From the NCBI GenBank assembly GCA_030068145.1, contig JAPJBO010000199.1, positions 124,001 to 188,000 on the forward strand: DNA of 64,000 nucleotides. Direction: 5' to 3'. Position 1 is the first letter of the stretch; each line of letters begins with the position of its first letter. Below are positions 40,257 through 50,785 of the stretch, piece after piece. The notes under the pieces were generated by a model. That model did no database searches and had not been told where the DNA came from. It saw only the letters and a program-made list of their open reading frames with translations. This DNA is from Diplonema papillatum (lineage: Eukaryota; Euglenozoa; Diplonemea; Diplonemida; Diplonemidae). Made by a program: the position numbers and the translations under genes.

Positions 40257-42046
40257 CGATGCATCATAAGGTTTCTTTCTCTAGAGTGCATGTTCGCTTA
40301 GAGCTTTCTGATCGCGGAAGAAGAGGGAAGACCGCAAGCCGACACCGGATTTCCTACGGCCGCGCCACCTGTTTGTCTTTCCCCATTCTTTCCGCCGGCT
40401 TTTCAGCAGCACAAGCCTTGGGCTTTGTGCGAAATGCTCGGATGAAATGGCGCAGCTTTTTTGCAACACGAGTGTCTCTGCGCAGCCCGAAAACGTTCCC
40501 CATACACGTGACCTCCTGCTGGTGTTTGTTGGGTGCAACTGGTGGCCCTCTCCTGCCTTTTCCCAACGACAGCGAGTGTCTGATTGGCCCACTCTATAAT
40601 TGATTCTGACCTGCTGGGACTCTCTACCGATGGTGACATCGAATATGGCTGGCCCGCCGCAAGGTTGCCTGTGTGTCGACCTACTTCGAGGCTCGCCCGC
40701 AGTCCTTGCGCAAAGACGGCACGATAAAACGGAACCCTCAGCTGCAGAACCAGGAGCTTATACGCGAGTAGTCCCGGCCCTGTGTCCAAACACCTTTTCT
40801 TTACTTTTTCGACAACCCCACTTTTTTTGCACCTCGCAGAAGTACAGGACTACGGACGCTTTGTGGACGCACACTCGGAGAATTCTTTTTTACCGATCCT
40901 TGATTGTCAACACGCAACGGACCATTTCCGGAGTTGGGGCTTCCGCCAGTCCAAATGTACTAGACAGAACACAATGCATTGTTAACAGGAAAAAAAGGAT
41001 AGCGAAAGGCAAATACTGTTGTACAGGTAAGATACACGGCAGAAGGTGGGGTTCCGACGCCGAAACCGGGCCTGCCCGGTGGGTCAAGCTCAGAAGCGGG
41101 AGCTAGGAGCTAAAGAGGATGTGCCGAGACACACCCAAAAAGTGAATGCGCTGGATGCGCTCATTGCTCGGGCTTACATTTTCGGAACGCATGCAATGTC
41201 GAAGAAACCCGTACACCGCGAGAGTACGAGAAAGTAGAAAGGGAACCCAGAGTTTTTGTTGACCGCACTACCCTGAACCCAAATCCTGGACGTGGTTTCA
41301 GGTGGCAAATTGGCATATGACCATGATCAGAAGGTCGTACTTGGGCGGTTCAGTTTCCTCGCACATTGCCTGCAAATATACCCTAAAATAAGCAGGTGTG
41401 ACACCCAGGTTTGCTCAGCTCTCTGTGGCTGGAATCCACCGCGTGAGCCGGGGTGACAAATGTGGTAGCCGTTCGATGATAAGCAGGATAGTTGACATGA
41501 TTTCCGGACTTGCCATCCGGACGGGCGTGCGTGTGGGTGCGTGTGTACTGCACACATGCCCCCGCGAGCCGTCGGATGCGCATAGAGGAGGGTGGCGTCA
41601 GCTGCCCGCTGTGCGGACTCACCTCAGGGTCATGGGGCGAGAATCACTCCTCGAGGCTCCTGTTGCCGTGTACTCTTAAAGCACGTCGCATGCATAGAAG
41701 GAGTACTACGTACGTACCTACATGCAGTACTGCTAGGTGGTACTGCTGTGTATAGCACTAGCAGAGGAGGTGGTAGATACCAACGCACCGCTCTGCAGAG
41801 CATCAACAGCATATCCATCCTGCTGTGTAGTGCTACTGCATGCCGGTGATACCACTACGCAGTGCATACGTACTAGCAACTCGCAACACCCTACACTTGA
41901 CAAGTATTGCATGTGGCACGCACAGTTACTCAACCTGCTGTACCCTGCAGTCGCTCGGCAGGATTTGAAGGTGTAAACGCTCCTATATCACACTCAAAAC
42001 AAATTTGTGCCCTTATATCCCAAACTGGACTGGGATATAAGGGCGC
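40257..42046. other. Spacer with unassigned ORFs
   Basis: Open frames at 40403-41106 on both strands are unrecognised. 41520-41900 is rich in GTACTGC and TGTGC words. 42010-42045 is a 14 bp perfect hairpin (GCCCTTATATCCCA / TGGGATATAAGGGC). Confidence 0.45.
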
Positions 42047-42340
42047 AAAATTGTTTTTGACAAATTTGAATCGAGGAAAACGCTGGAAGAACTTGCCGAG
42101 GACGCCCGACCGCTCACCTTCAAAGCCAAGGGTGGTTGGCTCGACCATCCGGAGCATTTGAACGACGCAGTCATGTCGACGCTTTCACAGGACGGACTGC
42201 CGGTTCTTGGCGCCGTGGGTCCACTCAAAGGAGACCCCTGCGGACGTCCCTTCGAGAACCTCGTGTTTGCCTCCCGGGAGGGAATGCGTACCAACCACGG
42301 CACACGCACCGCCGTACTGGCCTTTGCGCGGATTGCCTGA
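42047..42340 (+). CDS. Uninterrupted 97-codon terminal coding fragment, unknown
   Basis: Plus frame from just after the hairpin to TGA at 42338-42340: KIVFDKFESRKTLEELAEDA, TFKAKGGWLDHPEHLNDAVM, LPVLGAVGPLKGDPCGRPFE, FASREGMRTNHGTRTAVLAF. Composition is convincingly protein-like, with third-position GC preference. There is no ATG start (a stop lies two codons upstream) and the upstream acceptor is weak, so it is an exon or an element remnant. Family A and C elements follow immediately downstream. Confidence 0.5.
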   Translation, partial: KIVFDKFESRKTLEELAEDARPLTFKAKGGWLDHPEHLNDAVMSTLSQDGLPVLGAVGPLKGDPCGRPFENLVFASREGMRTNHGTRTAVLAFARIA

Positions 42341-42492
42341 GCTACTGGAAAGTAGCTGTGGACAGATACTGCCAAAAAAAATGCCGGGTCACTGGGGGGG
42401 GCCGGGGGGGGGGGGGGGGATGGGTGGAGGAGGTCTTAGTTTATAAGGTGGAACCCAGCCTCGGGGGAGCCGGGAGCTATTCCTGGTGGTTT
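42341..42492. other. G-rich spacer
   Basis: GGGGGG runs at about 42393-42419 and no other recognisable feature. Confidence 0.6.
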
Positions 42493-42723
42493 AAAAATAC
42501 TCGAGGGACTGCCTTGTGCTCATTTCGAAGGAGGCTAGAGGGGGAGAAAACGATACGACTACAAAGTGGGTCTTTTTGTTGAACGCTTACGCCCACCACT
42601 AAACCCAGATTTACCTGTGTTTCGTGAGGGCTACAGCACATTCACCTCCTTTGATCTATCACAACTGGCAGTCTCCTCAAGCATTTCCAGCATTTCCTAC
42701 AAAGCAGGTGCTTATACCAAAAA
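42493..42723 (+). mobile_element. Family A element, copy 4
   Basis: AAAAATACTCGAGGGACTGC to GCTTATACCAAAAA; contains a 10 bp internal duplication (GCATTTCCAGCATTTCC). Confidence 0.8.
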
Positions 42724-42728
42724 TACTC

Positions 42729-42988
42729 GACGTAGCTGCTTCGACTCCGAATGGAAGGGGGGAAATATAGAGGTAAGGGGCAAATACAATACAAACACAA
42801 ACTGATTTGTTCTTCGCATACACCATCCACCTTTGACCTGTTGTGTTTGTGTGATTGTCGCGTAGGGGTAGACCCGCATGACCGTTCAACACGTGGTTCG
42901 GTAGTTACAGCACTTGGGATCCCTTCGGTTCTTTGTCGGGCAGCATCGTCGAGCATTTCCTTTCAAGCTGGCGCTTATGTAAAAAAAA
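42729..42988 (+). mobile_element. Family C element, copy 1
   Basis: Begins GACGTAGCTGCTTCGACTCC and ends GGCGCTTATGTAAAAAAAAA. Aligns with 48419-48729 (about 90%, with a small insertion there). GCTTCGACTCC matches a Pol III B box in all but one base. Inserted directly after the tail of a family A copy. Confidence 0.75.
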
Positions 42989-42989
42989 A

Positions 42990-43097
42990 CTAGGATGGCG
43001 CTTTCTTTTGTTTGTGCGCACTAGCGGAACTCACCTGCTTTGGTAAGTTTCATGTAGTACGCTGCTGCCAACTACTAATTTTCTAGTACCAACAATG
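42990..43097 (+). repeat. Family E repeat, copy 1
   Basis: GCGCTTTCTTTTGTTTGTGCGCACTA to CCAACAATGCATTGTTAACA, followed by A7. Second copy at 47700-47815; tails only at about 40965-40985 and 46490-46512. Confidence 0.7.
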
Positions 43098-43439
43098 CAT
43101 TGTTAACACAAAAAAAGCGGGCGCCGCGCCCGCCTTTCGTGCGCGCGTTTTGATTGTAGCACCCTTCCTTACCTCAGCTTCTGCGGCTGGGACTCCGCCG
43201 TGTATTGTTTAGGCACCGCGCCGGTGCATGCCCACGTAGTACCACTACATAACATGATGTATATATCCCGGCAAGTAACGGTGCACGTAGCATCCACGTA
43301 GCATCACGCAGTAGCGCAGAAGGCTGCTGAGTGAGGCTCTCAGGAGGACCTCAGACCCCGGGATCCACCGGATCCAGTTGACCGGGGCAACACCCCGCAG
43401 CGCGCAACCTTGGCCTCGTGACCGGCGACCCAGGGTTGT

Positions 43440-43660
43440 AAATGTGTTGCATTAGTGTGTGGGCCTTTGAAGCGTGGATGATGCCTCTCGCGCTGCTCCC
43501 CTTGAGGTTCCTGGCTCAAGGGGATGCCAAAGCGCCGCCGCCCGAATTAAGGGGTTGCGGCATCAGGCGTGGGCCAGGGCCAGGGAGGCTGTTCGGAGGG
43601 GTCACCACCCACCGTTCGCGGGCTTCGTTACTTCACTGCCCCCGGCTCTCCCCGGCCTTC
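43440..43660 (+). repeat. Family N repeat, copy 1
   Basis: GGGCCTTTGAAGCGTGGATGATGCC through CCCCCGGCTCTCCCCGGCC. A second direct copy is at 43858-44005 and an inverted one at 52440-52645. The frame reading GLRHQAWARAREAVRRGHHP is kept in two copies. Confidence 0.8.
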
Positions 43661-44565
43661 GTCATCCCGGGGGAGGGTTCCACGGCCATCCCCCCCCGCG
43701 TGGGGAATGGACTGGTGCTGTGCCGCGGGTCCTTCCGTGTGTCCTCGCGACGTCGCCGCTGTCGGGCGGTTGGTTGACGATCCCGGTCTGCACCCCGCCC
43801 GTTGCGCGTCGGCTTTCTTCTTCTCGGACGTCCCAAAGGTGGCGGCTGAATTTGTTGTATTAGTGTGTGTGGGCCTTTGAAGCGTGGATGATGCCTCTCG
43901 CGCTGCTCCCCTTGAGGCTCCTGGCTCATGCCAAAGCGCCGCCGCCCGGGTTAAGGGGTTGCGGCATCAGGCGTGGGCCAGGGCCAGGGAGGCTGTTCGG
44001 AGGTAGGGGCCGGTTCCGTTTCCAAAACCGAATGTGGGCCGCTAATGCAGACGCCCCGAATTCTGTGCATGCCAATCCGCAGACTATTTGCCGCGGATTC
44101 GTGCGCACCGGCGAAGGAAGGGATGGGACGCAAAGCGACGCGCGAAGACGATGATTCGAACGCCAGCAGCACGACACGGTACGAAGAGGTAGTCACCTAC
44201 CTGACTAATGTAGGCCATCGCCGCAGATATGCTGCATTCTAACCACAACAAATACGGTGTGCCACGTATGCCACGGTCTAGTGGATAGCTGCAAAGAAGC
44301 GCCTGAAGCACGACACGGTACGAAGAGGTAGTCACCTAGTGGCTAATGCAGGCCACCGCTACAGAATATATTCTGCATTCTAACCTCAAACTATCGCCGG
44401 CGATGCAGATTATCGCCGCAGAGTATTTGCATTCTAACCCCAACATCAACGACTACGGTGTGCCACGGTACGCCACGGTCTGCCAGGTCCATCCCTGTCC
44501 CTTGGATAGCTGCAAAGAAACGCCTGAAGCTGTCTTTGGCGGTTACCAGGAGGAGATGGTATACT
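43661..44565 (+). repeat. Family N copy 2 and nearby direct repeats
   Basis: 43858-44005 repeats family N. 44160-44225 and 44310-44375 repeat CACGACACGGTACGAAGAGGTAGTCACCTA. ATGCAGATTATCGCCGCAGA at about 44405 recurs at 60190 (ATGCAGATTATCGCCACAAA). Confidence 0.65.
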
Positions 44566-44651
44566 CCCTTGTCCCTTGTCCCTTGTCCCTTGTCCCTTGT
44601 CCCTTGTCCCTTGTCCCTTGTCCCTTGTCCCTTGTCCCTTGTCCCTTGTCC
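44566..44651 (+). repeat. (CCCTTGT)n heptamer array, about 12 units
   Basis: Perfect 7 bp repeat. It is not a known telomere heptamer (TTTAGGG). Confidence 0.95.
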
Positions 44652-44777
44652 ATCGTCGAGTACCCCCTCCATCCAAGCTGGGTTGAGGAAAGCTCTTTTG
44701 CGTTTTGACCGGCGGCGTCCAGATTCGCGCCCTGATGCGCAAGTTCGCCTACGGAAGCTTCTAGATTTCGAAGACTA

Positions 44778-44984
44778 ATGTTAGGTGGGATGCCCCTGAT
44801 ACCCGTCCCCAAAAACGTGTCGCTTCTTATCCCCGAGCAGCTTCGTTCTGGATGGGACGCAAGGGAAGTTCGTCAGTACCTGCGACACAACTTCTCTGTG
44901 CTCCAGAGCCGCCTTCGCCCCTTGTGGTTCATCACAATAATCTGGCCACCTGAGGTGTGCAGATTGGACCGATTCTTAGCCTAA
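44778..44984 (+). CDS. 68-codon ORF, unknown
   Basis: MLGGMPLIPVPKNVSLLIPE, WDAREVRQYLRHNFSVLQSR, LRPLWFITIIWPPEV, stop. The composition suggests a real protein terminus. No homologue recognised and no clear promoter or acceptor; may be the last exon of an element gene. Confidence 0.35.
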   Translation: MLGGMPLIPVPKNVSLLIPEQLRSGWDAREVRQYLRHNFSVLQSRLRPLWFITIIWPPEVCRLDRFLA

Positions 44985-45680
44985 CATTATCTTTTTCCCA
45001 TTGCCGACGGAGGACCCCAACGTAGAGGACCGGTTGAGGCCGGGTGTCGATATTCTAGCGTTTTTTTTCTAGCGCTTTTTTTTTTTTTTTTTTTTTTTGG
45101 GGTTGAAGATCCGGTGTTTTCTGTTCGTTTTGCTGATTCAACAACAAAAGAAGGCGGGGAGGCAAGGGGGCGGGGGGGGGGGGGACGGTTCAGTTTCCGG
45201 AAGAGAAGTTGAAGAGAATAGTTGGGCGGCCTCTCTTGATAAAACAGATGGACCGTAGCTATTTATTCAGGTACGTTGTCCGGCTCCCGCGATCGTGAGG
45301 CGGTGCAAACTCAAGAGATCCAGTCAACTATTCTCTGCAAGATGTGCACAACTTCAAAAGGAAAGAGCGAAGAAGAAACGACACCGCCAACCCTACCTAC
45401 GTGCGTTTCCCCTTCAGGACGCCGGTCACACCCCCCCTTTTCCCCCCCGCTTCATTGCGGGAGGCACCGACAAGTCATTGGGGCGCGTACGTAGTTTCGG
45501 CACTTTGCTTAGCACCACGATAAGGAAAGGGATAGGTGCAGACCAGGGGGTGGTTAGGTTAGGGTCGGTTCACCGTTTTCTGGAACCGGCTTTGTTTGTG
45601 CGTGTCCCTGTGTATATTCAGGTAAGGAATTCTGAACAACCACCAAAAACACGCTGCCTCCGTTTTGTTAGCCTATTTAA
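44985..45680. other. Spacer with T and G homopolymers and a family D fragment
   Basis: T run of 22 at about 45077-45098 and G run at about 45170-45183. 45598-45680 matches the middle of family D (TGTGTATATTCAGGTAAGGAATTCTGA). No gene seen. Confidence 0.55.
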
Positions 45681-45894
45681 CATGCAGGGTCAAAACCTTG
45701 TGTCTTTTTGGAAATGGCCAAAGTTTTTTTTCCGGAAGAAACTTGGGTTTTTTGAATTTAAAAATTTTAGAACAAAAACTGCGGTAATTTTTGAGGAAGT
45801 TGCGCAATTTTTTTTTTTTTTTCCAAAAAAAATATTGGGGACCATCGGCCCCGCGGGAGCGTTTTAAAAAAACACAAGGTTTTGACCCTGCATG
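45681..45894. mobile_element. 214 bp TIR element flanked by TTAA (family I), copy 1
   Basis: CATGCAGGGTCAAAACCTTGT at the left and its exact inverse at the right; TTAA on both sides (45677-45680, 45895-45898). TTAA duplication is typical of piggyBac/Kolobok-type elements. Non-autonomous. Other copies at 58002-58444 and 55029-55250. Confidence 0.85.
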
Positions 45895-45899
45895 TTAAC

Positions 45900-46598
45900 C
45901 CATCGGCTGCTTTCGGGCACGCTGTTCCAAGAGTGTGTCGGGAAGGAAGCATGTTCCTATTGACATTCGGGCGTACACTTTGAAGTACCGTGTGGAACAG
46001 AGGATCCTCCACAGTGAAGAAATGCAAGCCGGCTGGCGGTGAACGAACCCTAACGTAACCCCCGGTGCATACTAATTCGCGTTGTTTGAAGAAGTCGGGA
46101 AGTCTCCTGCTGAGGATAGGCATTTGGGTGGAGGATGGTGAGCTGCTGTGCACGGGTTGACACCATAAAAAGCCTTGATCATGGACTAACCTGTTTTGTT
46201 GCAAGGACTTCTCGTACACGGTATGAGGTCCAGCCTCAGACGCTGGAGTTAAAAGAGGGTGTGCCAAGACACGCCCGAAAAGCAGGTCTGTTGCAACCAA
46301 AAACGCGTGTGAAGCCACACCCGAAAAGCGGGTGTGACACCCGCTTTATAAATCCGGCTTTGGCTCCAGCTCCTGAGGCTGGACTCCGCCGTGTAGAACA
46401 TCACAGAGCCCGGCGTCTGACGCACGCCTCCCCGGATAATTTGTTAGTATTCGACAAATCGAATACCAACACGGGTGCCGACACGTCCCTTTACCAACAA
46501 ATGCGTTGTTAGCACAGAGCGCGAGCGTAGGAGAAAGGAAGACGAGAGTTTTTTGTTGACCGCACTCTTCTGCCGTCAAATCCCGGACGTGGCGCCGT
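45900..46598. other. Spacer with a family J repeat
   Basis: 46240-46400 carries family J (GACACGCCCGAAAAGCAGG, CCCGAAAAGCGGGTGTGAC, CCTGAGGCTGGACTCCGCC). 46445-46472 is a palindrome related to the MITE ends at 31165. No gene. Confidence 0.55.
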
Positions 46599-46877
46599 GT
46601 GGCAATTGATCGGGATCCGAGGGTCCTATGCGGGGAGGTTCAGTCTCCTTGCACTTTGCATGCGGCGTCAGGCGGATGTAAGAAAGCCAACGAGTCATCG
46701 TTTTTTGATCCTCAAACGAAGGGCGAGCACTGCATCACATTCGGAGTCTTCGGGAATAATAGGCAGTTAAAGACAGCTTATCGCGTGTGGACCACTCTTA
46801 GCCAGTATGGGTCGACAGCTCACCCTTCAATCAATCATGACCCTTGGCCGGGCCTGGTAGCGCAGGCACAGTGGTAG
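46599..46877 (+). CDS. ORF or terminal exon, unknown
   Basis: The convincing part runs from about 46672 (after CGTCAG, a possible acceptor) to TAG at 46875-46877: CKKANESSFFDPQTKGEHCI, FGVFGNNRQLKTAYRVWTTL, STAHPSINHDPWPGLVAQAQ. No family recognised. Confidence 0.3.
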   Translation: MAIDRDPRVLCGEVQSPCTLHAASGGCKKANESSFFDPQTKGEHCITFGVFGNNRQLKTAYRVWTTLSQYGSTAHPSINHDPWPGLVAQAQW

Positions 46878-46964
46878 CTGCAACCTGCCGACCCGAAGTT
46901 GAATCTAATTGAACTGCAGAAAAGCCAGTCTCCAGTGTTTAGACGCATCCAAGCGACCTGACCT

Positions 46965-47455
46965 AAAAAAGACAGGCGCTTCGTTTTGTTTGTGCGTGCC
47001 GGATGTGTGGCATCGTTTTCCCACTTGTATTTACCCTGTGTATATTCACAGGGTAAGGAATTCTGATCAACCACCAAACACGCTGCCTACGTCTTTTTAG
47101 CCTGCACAATTACATTGAAGGGCAACCCGCAAGATTGTTAGCACTAAAAAGACACAGTCTGACTGGGATGCTGACAAAACATCTCAGGGCAAGGCACAGC
47201 CATTGGAATGTTCTCACTGTGGGGCAACCGAAAGACTGAGCGGCCGCGGGTCCTTTATCAACGCACGGGAAGAAATTCACGAGCGCACCACCTGTGCGTG
47301 TCGGCTGACAGTTTTCCTAATTCACCCTTTTTTTTTTTTTTTCATTTTCAGGTGAGGAATTCTGAACAACCCCAAAACAACACGCTGGCTACGTCTTTTC
47401 AGCCTGCACAATACATTGAAGGGCAACCCGCAAGAATTGTTAGTGTACTGAAAAG
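46965..47455 (+). mobile_element. Two family D elements
   Basis: 46965-47150 is full length with TATTCACAGGGTAAGGAATT; 47230-47455 is more diverged (ACAACCCCAAAACAACACGC). Both end in a GATTGTTAG-type tail. Confidence 0.75.
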
Positions 47456-47699
47456 AGAGAAAAACAAGGTCGACGCCAGTAGTCTAGGAGACCTGCCGCG
47501 GTTAACGGTGCTGCCCGGATGCACGAGAATGAGATCCCCCCCCTGTTTCTTTTTCCCACACACATCCACAACATAACGGCTACAGACGAAGAAATGTAAA
47601 AACGGTGTACTTTTTCTGCGGATGCTTTGAGCTATATTCGAATCTAGGTTTTCGTACGTCTTCTTAACCATGGTTAAGTGCGCAAATGGTGAAAAAACT

Positions 47700-47815
47700 A
47701 GTATGCCGCTTTCTTTTGTTTGTGCGCACTACCGGAATTCACCTGTTTTTATCCAGTTTCGTGTAGTACGCCGCCAACTACTTTTTAGTACCAACAATGC
47801 ATTGTTAACAAAATG
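47700..47815 (+). repeat. Family E repeat, copy 2
   Basis: GCCGCTTTCTTTTGTTTGTGCGCACTACC to CCAACAATGCATTGTTAACAAAA. Confidence 0.7.
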
Positions 47816-47973
47816 ATGGCTGCCCAATAGTGCAGTCTTTGAATAGTAAGCCTATCTTCCTTTTCCCGCCTTGGAAGCGGTCGCAAAAGAAGAACCCCTT
47901 CCTGAAATGCAACAGTCGGTGTTTTATAGAGTATTGATGAAAAATAAACACGACAGCAGGGGAGGGGGGGGGG

Positions 47974-48310
47974 CAGCGCTCTTGTTAAGGATCAGCCACT
48001 TTGGCCGGATGGCCGGATAAACCAGACCCCCCCCTCTACAGTGCAGTTGCCTTGGAGGCTGGGTGGTCAAATTCTCTAAGGTGAAATGGTCAAAATTCCC
48101 TGCCAAAAGTGGGCCCACAAAAATTTTTCAAAGTGTGGTATTTGGGGTATTTGGGGCAAAAAAAAAAATTTTTTTTCTGACCGCCCACCGTGGTGACCAC
48201 CTTAGAGTGTGACAGGTAGCGTCTCCCCCCTCCACAGTGAAAATAGCCTGAGGGGGGGGGGGGGGTCAGCCGGCTGATGGATGGATGGATGGTTCTTAAC
48301 AAGATGCCTG
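47974..48310 (+). mobile_element. 337 bp inverted-repeat element (family G), copy 2
   Basis: Same length and ends as 23603-23939, about 98% identical. Flanked by 10 G on the left and 8 G on the right. Confidence 0.88.
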
Positions 48311-48418
48311 GGGGGGGGCGAAAGAGCTGTGGTGAATATATCGAACAGAAAGACCGAAGACAGAAGCGGGAGGTAGATGACCAGAAGAGCATCGAGGGAG
48401 CAGAGGGATAAAAGACCT

Positions 48419-48697
48419 GACGTAGCTGCTTCGACTCCGAATGGGAGGGAGGAAATATAGAGGCAAGGGGCAAATACAATACAAACACAATCTGATTTGT
48501 TCTTCGCTTACACCACCGTGTGTTGTTTTCTCACTCAGGACTTTGACCTGTTGTGTATGTGTGACTTGTCGTGTGGGGGTAGACCCGCATGACCTCACGT
48601 CCGTTCAACACGTGGTTCGGTAGTTACAGCACTTGGGATCCCTTCGGTTCTTTGTCGGGCAGCTAGTGTCGAGCACTTCCTTTCAAGCTGGCGCTTA

Positions 48698-48729
<32 letters not shown>
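48419..48729 (+). mobile_element. Family C SINE-like element with 29 A tail, copy 2
   Basis: GACGTAGCTGCTTCGACTCC to GGCGCTTATGT, then 29 A (48701-48729). The long pure tail implies a young retroposition. Contains a B-box-like GCTTCGACTCC near its 5' end. Confidence 0.8.
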
Positions 48730-48732
<3 letters not shown>

Positions 48733-49554
48733 AACATGATACGGGAGCATCCTTTACCTCCATCGGTAACCGACGCTGAAGAGAGAATAGATCACGCTTG
48801 CGGTCGATTCCTTTTTCGGCAGGCTTTCTCTACCGGCGGAAGTTGCTTGAGCATTTTGTGTTGCCGATAACCAAGGTTGATGCACAGTATATAGTCTACA
48901 GACATAATATGGTGCGTTTCGACCTTTCTTGTTATCCTTCCCTTCCATTGGGTCGTGGTTCTTTTTACCCCCCCTCCCCAGCTGACGACAGCAACCGTCT
49001 TTTTTGTATTTCCGACAATCCCGTATGGATGTGGCGGATTGATGTCACTTCGACCATTCATTTGTTTCAGTGCAGCTTCGCACGTGTTTGCGGAGATCGG
49101 AGGGCTCAATCGGTGTGTGAGGGAAGGGGGAAGGATGCACTTTGTCACATGTGACGGCGGTTCTTTTGATCGGAGCTCAAAGAACTCGGTTGATAAGCCA
49201 CCCCTCTCAGGTCCCGCACCCCTGCCCTCCTTTCTCCCCTACGAGCAGAGCTAGTTGGGTTACTGTGGGAATTGGAGCAAAGCGCATGGTAGGATGAGCA
49301 CCGTCCCGAACCGACACCAGAAGTGTGGGTTGCAAGTAATCGGCCACTCCGGCGTTACTAATAGACCAACCCCAGCAGGATCAAAGAATGTCAGTCTCAC
49401 CTTCCTCATGCTTGGGCTGGTGACGTGACGTCGTCCCAGCGGCGATTATAGCTTGCCTCATGGTCGGTGTTCTTCCCGCTAGCTCGCCTAGGGGTGGTCG
49501 GTTCCTTCTAGATAAAGGGTCGTTGGGGGTGTTGCATGAGTTCGAAACTTGATA

Positions 49555-49555
<1 letters not shown>
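48730..49555. other. Spacer with family L/M-like fragments
   Basis: 48770-48860 has family L words (TCGATTCCTTTTTCGGCAGG). 49300-49490 has family M words (CAAAGAATGTCAGTCTCACCTTCC, GGTCGGTGTTCTTCC). ORFs at 48792-49254 are unrecognised. Confidence 0.45.

Positions 49556-49586
<31 letters not shown>
49556..49586 (+). repeat. (GA)n microsatellite
   Basis: About 15 GA units next to the segment shared with 32005-32090. Confidence 0.9.
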
Positions 49587-49589
<3 letters not shown>

Positions 49590-49593
<4 letters not shown>

Positions 49594-50440
49594 AGAGACG
49601 AGTTAGAGTGCAGGGACCATTTCTCCGGGGAGTTTCCGGTCTCCTCACTTCTTTCGTGCCGCTACGGCGGGGCGTACGTCGCTCCGGAGGCGCGCTGCAG
49701 GTTGCGGCTCTGCTGCAGTGGGTGGCGGCGCCGGAGTTGGCGCTGCAGGGGGCGCTCTGGCCGGCGGCTGAGCTCGCCTCGCGGAATAAACTTTCCTTTT
49801 TACTATGGTACACGATGCGCTCCAGCACCGGGGGTGGGGGGGTCGTTGTTATTGGTGCTGGTTTTGAGGGATAGGGAAACGGCAAGAAATATTTTTGCGG
49901 TGGCCTCCGCTGGTCTGGTAGTTCGTGCTACCTCCATTCTTTTACACTCGTTCTCTTCTCTACTCACTACTGTACGTACTCTTTCACTCTTTTACTCTCT
50001 TTGGCTAGCCAAGAAAGACTCCTGCGACCGACACCACAAACACATTCGCAATGAATGTGGCCTGGGCCGCCCCACGTGCACACGGGGAGTTAGCTCCAGC
50101 ACCGGGTGGATTGCAAGAACGTGGAATGCCACGGACACACAAGGCGGACCATCATCAGCGCGGAACCTGAGTGTCTGCATACAGGACAGCGGTGTGAGTC
50201 TGGTTTGTCAGGCGGCTGTTCGTAGAGCTCGTCACAGCCAGGACCACCTAGAGCGCGTCACCGGGAGAAGGCCCCTACAACCGTGACTGAGCTATCAGTT
50301 AAAAAACTCAGGGCACTCGCCCTGATTGTGACTGCGACTCGCTAGGCAGCATTGACTCGTCTTCTTTTTACGGTGGCAATCTGCGAAGCAAACTCCGCAG
50401 AGCACAGTGGACATGGGGTTGCCGTGTGCAGCACCGGGTG
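49590..50440 (+). repeat. Composite of shared segment, family P and family B
   Basis: 49590-49660 matches 32005-32090; 49830-50080 is family P (see 19200); 50112-50440 is family B. Same P-then-B order as at 19200-19620. Confidence 0.7.
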
Positions 50441-50554
50441 GGGGGGGAATCTTAGTTTAATGTTTAGGCAGAGCACTGCCTCTCGTGCATGGTTGATGCT
50501 AGCACTCAAGTCTTCTTCGAGGAAGATGTCGTCTAGGAAAGGGATGCAAAATAG

Positions 50555-50785
50555 GGGGGAAAATGTTTCTTGGGTTTGAAGAGCGCGTGGTGCTTGCACC
50601 ACTGAGGCCAGGTTATTTAACCGCGGATTTAGTGAAAGATTGTTCAGGAAACGGTCGCGAGCGAAACCCGAGCAGGTAACGACCATTTCACTGTCTTCTT
50701 TGTTTTGTGATGCGAACATCACGAGGTGCTGTCCGAAGACACCGCCCACGTGAGCACTGTTAAGCATTGAGTTCTTTTAAGTACA
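50555..50785 (+). repeat. Family H repeat, copy 2
   Basis: About 98% identical to 10262-10490. Confidence 0.85.

Noticed and set aside
44566-44651. CCCTTGT heptamer array as interstitial telomere
   Set aside because: Not a TTTAGGG or TTAGGG variant known for telomeres; no subtelomeric features.
49820-49875. Reading VVVIGAGFEG resembling a Rossmann dinucleotide-binding motif
   Set aside because: It lies in dispersed family P, followed at once by a stop; the other P copy does not keep it. Chance similarity.
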